This document shows positions 1 to 5,501 of a stretch of 5,501 nt of DNA, in pieces. The stretch is from Nocardioides sp. Lineage in GTDB: Bacteria > Actinomycetota > Actinomycetes > Propionibacteriales > Nocardioidaceae. Position numbers and translations under genes: made by a program. The notes under the pieces are model-generated. The model did not search any database. It was not told the origin of the DNA and saw only the letters and a program-made list of their open reading frames with translations. Every line of letters begins with the position of its first letter. The stretch's first letter is position 1. The DNA lies in the NCBI GenBank assembly GCA_023252065.1, contig JAHEXO010000187.1, positions 1 to 5,501 of the forward strand. Reading direction: 5' to 3'.

Positions 1-1087
1 TGCCCACGACGTTGGCGGCCGGCGACGTCCGCTCGACCTCGGTGCGGGCGTTGAGGGTGGAGGCGCCGTCGGCCATCATCTGGGCCAGGCCGCCTCCGCT
101 GGTCGATGCGGCCACCTGGGCGGCGTGGCTCCGGAGGCCCTGCACAGCCACGACGACGACGTGGGAGGCGATCGGCGGAGTCCGCGGGGCGATGGTCGCG
201 TCGGCCATGACGATCGGGTGGTCGGTGGTCTTGCGCGAGAGGGCGTCGCGGAAGGACAGGTAATGGTCGAACCGGACGTCGGAGGTGCCCATTACCCAGT
301 CGATGGCGAGCGCCCCCGCCGGCGGGGTGCACACGCCGTTGCTCCACGAGCCACCGTTCGCGGAGTGCAGGAGCGAGTGGGCCGCGGCGTAGCAGAAGTA
401 CTTCTGCCGCTCGTTCTTGTCGCCGGTCGCGACGACGGCGGTCGAGGGGTCGGCCGCCCGCAGCCGGGCCACGAGGGCCGCCTCGATCTTGTAGCCCGCG
501 AGGCGCCACTTCCAGGCGTAGCCGTGGGTGTCGGCGGGGTTGTGGACGTTGTAGAACCACACGTTCTCGCCGGTCGCGAGGTTCTGCAGCAGGACGTAGG
601 GCATCCGGAGCCGGGTGCCGTTGAAGTAGGGCACCCGGATGGTGTGGGCCTCGACCAGCCTCCAGGTGTCGCGGCGCCAGGCGATGGAGTTCTGCACCGT
701 GGCCCGCCGCCCGAGCGACACGCCCGGATAGAGGCCGTAGGTGCTGCCCGTCACCTGCTTGAACCGGTCGTACTGCACGGCCTCGAACTCCTGCAGGCCG
801 ATGACCTGGAGACCGTTCTCCTGCATCAGCTGCGCTGCCCAGGCGGTCCGCTTGTAGGAGCTGGCCCAGCCCGGCCGCTGGCCGGTGTCGGTGTGGACGG
901 CGCCGAGCATGTTGAAGGAGGCGACCCTGAACGTCGTACCGAAGAGCCCGCGACCGGGCGTGCCGGAGAGCCGTCCGCGGTCGTTGCCGTGGTCGTGGTG
1001 CCAGCCGAACGTGGCCAGCGCGAGGCAGCCGGCCAGGGCGACGACGCCCAGGCGCAGCAGCCAGTTCCGTCGGCGACGGTCGTGCAT
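1..1087 (-). CDS. Exported EEP-family hydrolase with C-terminal alkaline-phosphatase-superfamily-like domain (partial, C-terminus outside window)
   Basis: I translated this minus-strand frame by hand: 362 residues are open from ATG 1087 to the window edge. Residues 1-29 have a basic start (RRRR at 4-7), then a hydrophobic stretch with LAGC at 18-21. This could be a lipobox with lipidated C21, or an uncleaved anchor. Residues 52-300 match an endonuclease/exonuclease/phosphatase fold: SFN with N59, LQE with E100, NVHN with H182, GDKN with D223 and N225, AIDW with D263, and TDH with D289-H290. The expected catalytic set is therefore intact. C232 and C253 could form a disulfide. From about residue 308 a second domain starts (VVVVAVQGLR, then GASTLNARTE), resembling the first strand of alkaline-phosphatase/phosphodiesterase proteins. 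The usual metal-binding Asp there is Gln316. Start choice rests on a GGAGGG site 3 bases upstream. Substrate is unknown; phosphodiester or phosphomonoester cleavage outside the membrane is inferred. Confidence 0.88.
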   Translation of the reverse strand, partial: MHDRRRRNWLLRLGVVALAGCLALATFGWHHDHGNDRGRLSGTPGRGLFGTTFRVASFNMLGAVHTDTGQRPGWASSYKRTAWAAQLMQENGLQVIGLQEFEAVQYDRFKQVTGSTYGLYPGVSLGRRATVQNSIAWRRDTWRLVEAHTIRVPYFNGTRLRMPYVLLQNLATGENVWFYNVHNPADTHGYAWKWRLAGYKIEAALVARLRAADPSTAVVATGDKNERQKYFCYAAAHSLLHSANGGSWSNGVCTPPAGALAIDWVMGTSDVRFDHYLSFRDALSRKTTDHPIVMADATIAPRTPPIASHVVVVAVQGLRSHAAQVAASTSGGGLAQMMADGASTLNARTEVERTSPAANVVG

Positions 1088-1090
1088 GAG

Positions 1091-1096
1091 CCCTCC
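1091..1096 (-). promoter_or_regulatory. Ribosome binding site of the EEP-family gene
   Basis: Read on the minus strand this is GGAGGG, 3 bases before the ATG at 1087. It is the strongest Shine-Dalgarno match in the window and fixes the start of the minus-strand gene just ahead of its signal sequence. Confidence 0.7.
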
Positions 1097-1152
1097 AGGG
1101 GAAGCGGGGGGAGCGCGGCGGAGCCCCTCCGCGCAGGAGGTCGCCCGGGGGC

Positions 1153-1158
1153 AGCCTA
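1153..1158 (-). promoter_or_regulatory. Possible -10 element for the minus-strand EEP gene
   Basis: Minus-strand reading gives TAGGCT, which fits the TANNNT pattern of actinobacterial housekeeping promoters. It would place transcription start near 1146 and leave a leader of about 60 bases. I see no convincing -35 hexamer 16-19 bases upstream. The surrounding 1160-1200 stretch is the least GC-rich part of the intergenic region, as expected for a promoter. Confidence 0.28.
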
Positions 1159-1235
1159 CTGGGTCAGCAGTGACTTGTGAGGTCTTTGGGACGATTGACC
1201 GGCTGGCGCGGGACGGGGCGGGGGAGCGCCGGGAC

Positions 1236-1255
1236 CGGTCGCGGGGCGGTCGCGG
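1236..1255 (+). repeat. Two 9-base direct repeats with 11-base period upstream of the operon
   Basis: CGGTCGCGG occurs at 1236-1244 and again at 1247-1255, so the units are one helical turn apart and lie on the same face of the DNA. They sit 12 bases upstream of the TAGGCT hexamer at 1268, where an activator site would be expected. In such GC-rich sequence the match could be chance. Confidence 0.4.
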
Positions 1256-1263
1256 CGCCGGGG

Positions 1264-1273
1264 AGCCTAGGCT
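1264..1273 (+). promoter_or_regulatory. Palindromic -10-like element before the LicD-methyltransferase operon
   Basis: AGCCTAGGCT is a perfect 10-base palindrome, and its right part (1268-1273) is TAGGCT, a plausible -10 hexamer. Transcription would start near 1280, about 33 bases before the first GTG. No recognisable -35 lies at normal spacing, so the promoter may need an activator, or the palindrome may be a repressor site instead. Confidence 0.33.
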
Positions 1274-1312
1274 GTCGTCCGCTCGTAGCCCTCTACCCCG
1301 ACGGGAGCCGCC

Positions 1313-2884
1313 GTGGTGACCACAGCAGGCGCGCGCTCGGGGCAGGTCAGCGTCGGCACCGACGGGATCACGGCGCGGTCGCGCCGCGAGCTCGTGCTCG
1401 ACGTCCTCTTCGACGGGCGCCGCATCTGGTCGCTCTGGCTGCATCGCGACGGTGAGGCGCGGGGGCGCGAGACCTTCGTCGCCTGGCCCCCCGGGCTCGG
1501 CCGCTTCCTCGACGGTACGACGCGGGTCTCGGTCGTGGTCCACGAGAGCGGCGAGGTCCTCTACGACGCCGAGCACGCGTTCGGTGGGTCGAGCGAGCGG
1601 ATCGCGGTGGTCGACCGCCTCGGCAACCCCTTGGCCACCGACAAGAGCGGGAAGCTCGTCAAGACCTTCGCCACCCGCAGCCAGGAGCACGTCGCGCCCC
1701 TTCTCAACGCCGTGCAGGAGGTCCTCGACGCGCTCGGCAAGGCCGGCGTGGAGGCGTTCCTGGCCTACGGCACCCTGCTGGGGGCGGTCCGCGAGGGCCG
1801 GCTGCTCGGGCACGACAGCGACGCGGATCTCGGCTACGTCAGCCGGCACACCGAGCCGGTCGACGTGATGCGCGAGTCGTTCCGGCTCCAGGCGCGGCTG
1901 GCCGAGATGGGCTACGAGACGCAGCGCTACTCGGGCGCGGCGTTCAAGGTGAAGGTGGCCGAGGCCGATGGGTCGATCCGCGGCCTCGACGTCTTCGGTG
2001 GCTTCCTGCGCGACGGGATGCTCTTCTTGATGGGGGAGATTCGGACGCCGTTCCGCGAGGAGTGGATCTTCCCCCTCGGCCGGGCGCGGCTCGAGGACCG
2101 GTCCTTCCCGGTGCCGGCCGACCCCGACCGGCTGCTCGCGGCGACCTACGGCAAGCAGTGGCGCACGCCTGACCCTGCCTTCCACTTCGAGACGCCGGCG
2201 TCGACCTACCGCAGGCTGAACGGCTGGTTCCGCGGCATCCGCCCCGACCGCCCCCTGTGGGACCGGACCTACCGCAACCGGACCGAGCCCGCGTCGTGGG
2301 AGCCGAGCACCCTGGCGCGCGACGTGTTCGACACGCACGGCGCCGACGCGACGTACGTCGACATCGGGTGCGGGCTCGGGGTCGACACGCGGTGGCTCGG
2401 TGAGCAGGGCGCCACGGTCTGGGGTCTCGACCACGTGCCGGAGGCCTATCGCGTCGCGGCCGAGGCGACGGCCGGGGCCGAGCACACCCACTACCGCTAC
2501 CTCAACCTGTTCGAGCTGCGCTCGGTGCTGTCGACCGGCGCGCTGGTCGCCAGCTCGCCCGGGCCGCGGATCCTGGTCGGCCGCCACCTGGTCGACGTCC
2601 TGACCGTGGCGGGAAGGGCCAACCTCTTCCGCTTCGCCGGCATGGCGGCGCGCGACGGCGGCGAGCTCCACCTGGAGTTCCTGGCCCGCCGCGGCAACGA
2701 CCGCTACGCCGCCGGCCGCCACCTGCGGGCCCGTCAGCCGCAGCGGATCGTGGCCGAGCTGGAGCGCGCCGGTGCCACCGTTCGGCACCGCCGCATCCTG
2801 CTAGCCTCGGCCCCGGAAGCTGGCCGAGAGGCGGACGTCGTCCCCTCCAGGATCTGTCGGATGGTGGCCTCGTGGGATCGCTGA
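1313..2884 (+). CDS. LicD-family transferase fused to class I SAM-dependent methyltransferase
   Basis: This 523-residue protein has three parts. Residues 1-120 look beta-rich and match nothing I recognise. Residues about 125-290 are LicD-like: GTLLGAVREGRLLGHDSDADLGY-type motif at 153-175 with acidic residues D168, D170 and D172, a further Asp at 226 (GLDVFGG), and the family-typical YGKQWRTP at 279-286. LicD enzymes transfer phosphocholine or similar groups from CDP-linked donors to surface glycans. Residues about 335-520 are a Rossmann methyltransferase: SAM-binding VDIGCGLGV at 349-357 and the acidic residue D373 after the second strand. No signal peptide or membrane segment is visible, so it should be cytoplasmic. 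GGGAG at 1303-1307 serves either GTG 1313 or GTG 1316. The gene leads the operon and its end overlaps the next gene. Acceptor and methylated group are unknown; domain calls are firm, pathway is inferred. Confidence 0.87.
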   Translation: MVTTAGARSGQVSVGTDGITARSRRELVLDVLFDGRRIWSLWLHRDGEARGRETFVAWPPGLGRFLDGTTRVSVVVHESGEVLYDAEHAFGGSSERIAVVDRLGNPLATDKSGKLVKTFATRSQEHVAPLLNAVQEVLDALGKAGVEAFLAYGTLLGAVREGRLLGHDSDADLGYVSRHTEPVDVMRESFRLQARLAEMGYETQRYSGAAFKVKVAEADGSIRGLDVFGGFLRDGMLFLMGEIRTPFREEWIFPLGRARLEDRSFPVPADPDRLLAATYGKQWRTPDPAFHFETPASTYRRLNGWFRGIRPDRPLWDRTYRNRTEPASWEPSTLARDVFDTHGADATYVDIGCGLGVDTRWLGEQGATVWGLDHVPEAYRVAAEATAGAEHTHYRYLNLFELRSVLSTGALVASSPGPRILVGRHLVDVLTVAGRANLFRFAGMAARDGGELHLEFLARRGNDRYAAGRHLRARQPQRIVAELERAGATVRHRRILLASAPEAGREADVVPSRICRMVASWDR

Positions 2885-3117
2885 GCAGTGCCTTCGGGCG
2901 CAGCCGTCGTGCCGTCGAGGACAAGTTCGCCGACGTCACCGTGATCGACCTGCGCCGCCGCGTGCACCGCCTCGAGGAGGAGGTCCAGGAGTGCCGCGCC
3001 CTCAACCTGCGGCTGGCCGAGCTGACCGACCTCGTGACCGAGCTCCTGCTGCCCGTCGCCCAGCGCGACGAGGAGAAGGTCACCGAGCTCCTCGAGCGCT
3101 ACCAGCGCTCCCTGTGA
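2872..3117 (+). CDS. Small coiled-coil protein of unknown function
   Basis: The 81-residue product is charged, lacks a signal peptide or membrane segment, and is predicted by eye to be almost wholly helical. From residue 27 to 48 hydrophobic residues follow heptad spacing (L27, V31, L34, V38, C41, N45, L48). An Asn in the core is common in parallel dimeric coils. A second helix runs after P61 (about 63-79). GTG 2872 is the only good in-frame start. It overlaps the upstream stop by 13 bases, suggesting translational coupling, and the next gene begins 16 bases after its stop. It may belong to one of the small actinobacterial DUF families (DUF6752 comes to mind, unchecked). A role as an oligomerising partner of the neighbouring enzymes is a guess from position and shape. 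Confidence 0.75.
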   Translation: MGSLSSAFGRSRRAVEDKFADVTVIDLRRRVHRLEEEVQECRALNLRLAELTDLVTELLLPVAQRDEEKVTELLERYQRSL

Positions 3118-3133
3118 CTGGCGGGGTGACCCG

Positions 3134-4243
3134 ATGGCCCAGCGCGTCTTCCTGCACGTCGGCCTTCCCAAGACCGGCACGACCTACGTCCAGACCGTCC
3201 TCTGGCGTAACCGGGCGGCCCTCGCCGAGCAGGGCCTGCTCTACCCCGGCCCACGCCGGCGCGAGCACATGTGGGCCTCGATGGTCGTCCGGGAGCATCC
3301 GGGTCTGCCGCGGCGCAACCCGCGGGCCCAGGGCGCCTGGGCGCGGCTGCTCGAGCAGGTCGCGGCCGCTCCCGACGACGTCCTGATCAGCCACGAGTTC
3401 TTCGGCGCCGCATCGGCCGAGCAGGCCAAGCGCGCACTGTCCGACCTCGGCGACGTCGAGGTCCACCTCCTGGTCACCGCCCGCGACCTGGTCTCCGTGG
3501 TCACCAGCTACTGGCAGGAGTACATCAAGCACGGCTTCGACGCTCCCCTCGACACGTTCCCGCCCCACGAGGACCGCGGCGACGAGTGGACCTGGGCCGC
3601 GGTCGACCTGCTCGGAGTGCTCGAGCGCTGGGGCTCCTCGCTGCCACCGGAGCGGATCCACCTGCTGGTCCTGCCCGAGCCGTCCGCGCCGCGGGAGACC
3701 CTGGTGACCCGGTTCGCCGGCCTGATGGGGGTCGACGCGACCGGCTTCGACTTCGAGGGCGCCAACCCCAACTCCTCGCTCGGCGTCGTCGAGGTCGACC
3801 TGCTCCGCAGGATCGTGCCGCGCCTCGACGGCTTCACCAGCGCCCTCGACCGGGGGGTCTGGATCCGCAGCTACCTCTCCCACGACGTGCTCGTGCCCCA
3901 TGGCGGCGAGTCCTTCCTCCCCTCGGCCGCTCGGCTCGCCGAGCTCACGGACCGCGCCAACTCGACGGTCGAGACGGTCCGCGGGGCGGGCTACGACGTG
4001 GTGGGCGACCTCGACCGGCTCCGGGTCGGACCGCTCGGCGAGGTCCGCCATCCCGACGACGTACGGGCGCCGGAGCTGCTGGCCGCCGCCCTCGACACGA
4101 TCGCGACGATGATGGGTGACCTGCGCGAGATCCGCCGCGAGAACACCGCGATGCGGCAGGAGCTCAAGGCCCCGCCACCACCGCCTCCCACGCGCTGGGA
4201 GCGGCTGCTGCGTCGGCTCAGGCTGACGTCGGCTGCTCGTTAG
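3134..4243 (+). CDS. Sulfotransferase-like protein, first of a tandem pair
   Basis: The 369-residue product has the P-loop-like 5'-phosphosulfate site near its N-terminus (FLHVGLPKTGTTYVQ at 6-20, with K13, T14, T16, T17). It also has the 3'-phosphate site as R117 and S125, the R-x7-S spacing known from PAPS-dependent sulfotransferases. E88 in LISHEFFG is a possible catalytic acid/base. Such enzymes move sulfate from PAPS to a hydroxyl or amino group; the acceptor cannot be read from sequence. The C-terminus departs from a plain sulfotransferase: a charged helix (about 313-345), six prolines (347-352), then a basic amphipathic end (WERLLRRLRL) that could touch membrane or a partner. No signal peptide is present. 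GGGGTGA at 3123-3129 precedes ATG 3134. It sits 16 bases after the coiled-coil gene and 10 before its paralogue. Confidence 0.87.
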   Translation: MAQRVFLHVGLPKTGTTYVQTVLWRNRAALAEQGLLYPGPRRREHMWASMVVREHPGLPRRNPRAQGAWARLLEQVAAAPDDVLISHEFFGAASAEQAKRALSDLGDVEVHLLVTARDLVSVVTSYWQEYIKHGFDAPLDTFPPHEDRGDEWTWAAVDLLGVLERWGSSLPPERIHLLVLPEPSAPRETLVTRFAGLMGVDATGFDFEGANPNSSLGVVEVDLLRRIVPRLDGFTSALDRGVWIRSYLSHDVLVPHGGESFLPSAARLAELTDRANSTVETVRGAGYDVVGDLDRLRVGPLGEVRHPDDVRAPELLAAALDTIATMMGDLREIRRENTAMRQELKAPPPPPPTRWERLLRRLRLTSAAR

Positions 4244-4245
4244 GA
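4242..4245 (+). promoter_or_regulatory. Ribosome binding site deciding the start of the second sulfotransferase
   Basis: AGGA here lies 8 bases before ATG 4254 and overlaps the stop codon of the previous gene. The in-frame ATG at 4245, three codons earlier, has no comparable site, so 4254 is preferred. Confidence 0.5.
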
Positions 4246-4253
4246 TGGCGGTC

Positions 4254-5372
4254 ATGCCGCCCCGCCCTCTCTACCTGCACATCGGCCTGCAGAAGACCGG
4301 GACGTCCTACCTCCAGAAGGTCATGTGGCGCAACCAGGACCGGCTCCGCGAGCAGGGTCTCGACCTGGTGCCGCCGTCCAAGCGCGCGACGTTCAACCTC
4401 ATGCTCGACGTCCGCCAGCGCTACAACCCGACGTTCGACCCGCCCGAGGTCGCCACCGCGCTGGCCATGCTGCCCGGACAGCTGGCCGCGGCCTCGCGGC
4501 CCGCTGCCCTGGTCACCGAGGAGTCGCTCGCGCCGGCCACCGACGCGCAGGTACGGCGGCTGCTGGCGGTGTGCGGTGACCGCGAGGTCCATCTCGTGCT
4601 CACCCTGCGCGACCTGGGCCGGCAGATCCCGTCGGCCTGGCAGCAGACCCTGCAGTCCGGCGGGTCCCTGTCCTACGCCGCCTACCTTCGCCGCCTGCGC
4701 AAGCTGGAGGGCCGCCCCCACACGGGACTGTGGTCGAGCAAGGACGTCGCGGCGATCCTCGAGCGCTGGTCCGCCCACGTGCCCACCGACCGGATCCACC
4801 TGGTGACCGTTCCACCCCCGGGCAGCCCCCACCAGGCTCTCCTCGAGCGCTACTGCCGGGTGCTGGGGATCGACCCCGAAGGGCTCGACCGAGACGTGGA
4901 GCGCAGCAACGAGTCGATCGGGCGGGTGCAGGCCGACCTGCTCCGCCGGGTGAACCGACGACTGGAGCCCGAGTTCCGCTCGCGCGACGTCTACGGCGAC
5001 ATCGGGAAGCGCTTCTTCGCCGTGAAGGTGCTCGGCCCGCAAGGTGGCGAGAAGCTCCGGGTGCCCCACGAGCACGAGGAGTGGTGCCGCGACGTCTCCC
5101 AGCGCTTCGTCGACGCGATCGTCAAGGGCGGCTACCCGGTGGAGGGCGACGTCCTCGACCTGGTCCCGACTCCCGCGGCCTTCGCCGCCGAGCCGAGGGT
5201 CACCCAGCGCGAGGTGGTCGACGCCTCGGTCGCGGCGCTGACCGCGATCCTGACCGACGACATGCGCAAGCTCCGCGCCCGGCGTCAGCGGCGGGGCAGC
5301 GGCTGGGCCGCGCGGGTGAAGGCGGCGCGGCGCCGCCTGTCGAATGAGTTGTTTCACCGGGACGGCGGGTAA
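4254..5372 (+). CDS. Sulfotransferase-like protein, second of a tandem pair
   Basis: The 372-residue product is a diverged paralogue of the preceding protein. It keeps the 5'-phosphosulfate loop (YLHIGLQKTGTSYLQ at 7-21, with K14, T15, T17, S18) and the 3'-phosphate pair R119 and S127 at the same R-x7-S spacing. Shared blocks include MWRNQDRLREQG, EVHLVLTLRD, LERW...DRIHLV, SNESIGRVQADLLRRV and GGEK. E89/E90 sit where E88 lies in the neighbour. The middle (133-165, with SGGSLSYAAYLRRLRKLEG) and the C-terminal third differ most, which suggests another acceptor. The tail (about 338-365) is rich in Arg and Lys without the proline run of its neighbour. No export signal is seen. ATG 4254 is chosen from its ribosome site; ATG 4245 is an in-frame alternative adding MAV. 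It is the last gene of the operon, ending in TAA 5370-5372. Confidence 0.86.
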   Translation: MPPRPLYLHIGLQKTGTSYLQKVMWRNQDRLREQGLDLVPPSKRATFNLMLDVRQRYNPTFDPPEVATALAMLPGQLAAASRPAALVTEESLAPATDAQVRRLLAVCGDREVHLVLTLRDLGRQIPSAWQQTLQSGGSLSYAAYLRRLRKLEGRPHTGLWSSKDVAAILERWSAHVPTDRIHLVTVPPPGSPHQALLERYCRVLGIDPEGLDRDVERSNESIGRVQADLLRRVNRRLEPEFRSRDVYGDIGKRFFAVKVLGPQGGEKLRVPHEHEEWCRDVSQRFVDAIVKGGYPVEGDVLDLVPTPAAFAAEPRVTQREVVDASVAALTAILTDDMRKLRARRQRRGSGWAARVKAARRRLSNELFHRDGG

Positions 5373-5375
5373 AGT
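5349..5375 (+). promoter_or_regulatory. Possible promoter for the exported protein at the right edge
   Basis: TTGTTT at 5349-5354 and TAAAGT at 5370-5375 resemble -35 and -10 hexamers, with a short 15-base spacer. They lie in a rare AT-richer patch that overlaps the end of the second sulfotransferase gene. Transcription would start near 5382, about 33 bases before GTG 5415. Confidence 0.33.
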
Positions 5376-5414
5376 TCCCCGTTGTTCATCTCATCGAGGC
5401 TTCGGGGGCCCTTC

Positions 5415-5501
5415 GTGATTCGCAAGCTGTTGGTGTCCACGGTCGTCGGCGCGCTCCTGTGCGCCCTCGCGACCCTTCCGGACACCGCCACCGCATCCAC
5501 C
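5415..5501 (+). CDS. N-terminus of an exported protein (partial, runs off the window)
   Basis: Only 29 codons are visible from GTG 5415. They form a textbook Sec signal peptide: basic start (R3, K4), hydrophobic core (about 5-21), then ATA at 25-27 giving a likely signal peptidase I cut before S28. C16 is preceded by Leu, so it is not a lipobox. GGGGG at 5404-5408 is a weak ribosome site 6 bases upstream. The gap of 42 bases after the sulfotransferase, together with a possible own promoter, leaves operon membership open. The mature protein, and so the function, is not in the window. Confidence 0.65.
   Translation, partial: MIRKLLVSTVVGALLCALATLPDTATAST

Noticed and set aside
125..1180. Long plus-strand open frame of 351 codons across the left part
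   Set aside because: It lies antisense to the EEP gene, whose frame shows a signal peptide and ordered catalytic motifs. The plus frame is low-complexity Gly/Ala/Arg/Val sequence typical of the shadow of a GC-rich gene.
1195..1200. TTGACC as a -35 element
   Set aside because: No TANNNT hexamer follows at 16-19 bases, and it is too far from the TAGGCT at 1268 to pair with it.
2502..3083. Minus-strand frame of 193 codons across the LicD-methyltransferase and coiled-coil gene junction
   Set aside because: Ser/Arg-rich shadow spanning two supported genes, with no domain signal.
3271..4119. Plus-strand frame of 282 codons inside the first sulfotransferase gene
   Set aside because: It is extremely Arg/Pro/Gly-rich, has no motif and overlaps fully a well-supported gene.
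3080..4255. Minus-strand open frame of 391 codons opposite the first sulfotransferase
   Set aside because: The composition is shadow-like and no motif is visible, while the plus strand carries clear PAPS-binding motifs and good ribosome sites.
4218..5357. Minus-strand open frame of 379 codons opposite the second sulfotransferase
   Set aside because: Same reasoning: it mirrors codons of the real plus-strand gene and shows no domain, and its product is low-complexity.
5363..5381. Possible terminator hairpin after the second sulfotransferase
   Set aside because: Only a 4-base stem (CGGG/CCCG) with an 8-base loop and no T run; too weak to call.

Overview
The window is very GC-rich DNA with strong G/C bias at third codon positions, GTG starts and tightly packed genes, which points to a high-GC actinobacterium. 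The protein types recall Nocardioides and relatives, but that is recognition from memory, not a search. I see no rRNA, tRNA, CRISPR array or mobile element.

Layout. Positions 1-1087 hold the 5' part of a minus-strand gene. It encodes a probably exported endonuclease/exonuclease/phosphatase (EEP) domain that runs into the start of an alkaline-phosphatase-superfamily-like domain cut by the window edge. A 225-base divergent intergenic region (1088-1312) follows, with a TAGGCT -10-like hexamer facing each way and an 11-base-period direct repeat. Positions 1313-5372 hold four plus-strand genes that look like one transcription unit: a LicD-type transferase fused to a class I methyltransferase (1313-2884), an 81-residue coiled-coil protein overlapping it by 13 bases (2872-3117), and two tandem paralogous sulfotransferase-like proteins (3134-4243 and 4254-5372). 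At the right edge a new gene starts at 5415; only its signal peptide is visible.

How the genes may work together (inference). LicD-family enzymes attach phospho-alcohols such as phosphocholine to surface glycans, sulfotransferases move sulfate from PAPS to hydroxyl or amino groups, and the fused methyltransferase could modify the same substrate. The operon is therefore best read as a cytoplasmic decorating module for a cell-surface polymer (capsule, teichoic-acid-like polymer or glycolipid), with the small coiled-coil protein as a possible scaffold. The divergent EEP/phosphatase-like protein and the exported product at the right edge may act outside the membrane, but nothing in the sequence ties them to the same pathway. 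The window contains no polymerase, flippase or glycosyltransferase, so the acceptor cannot be named.
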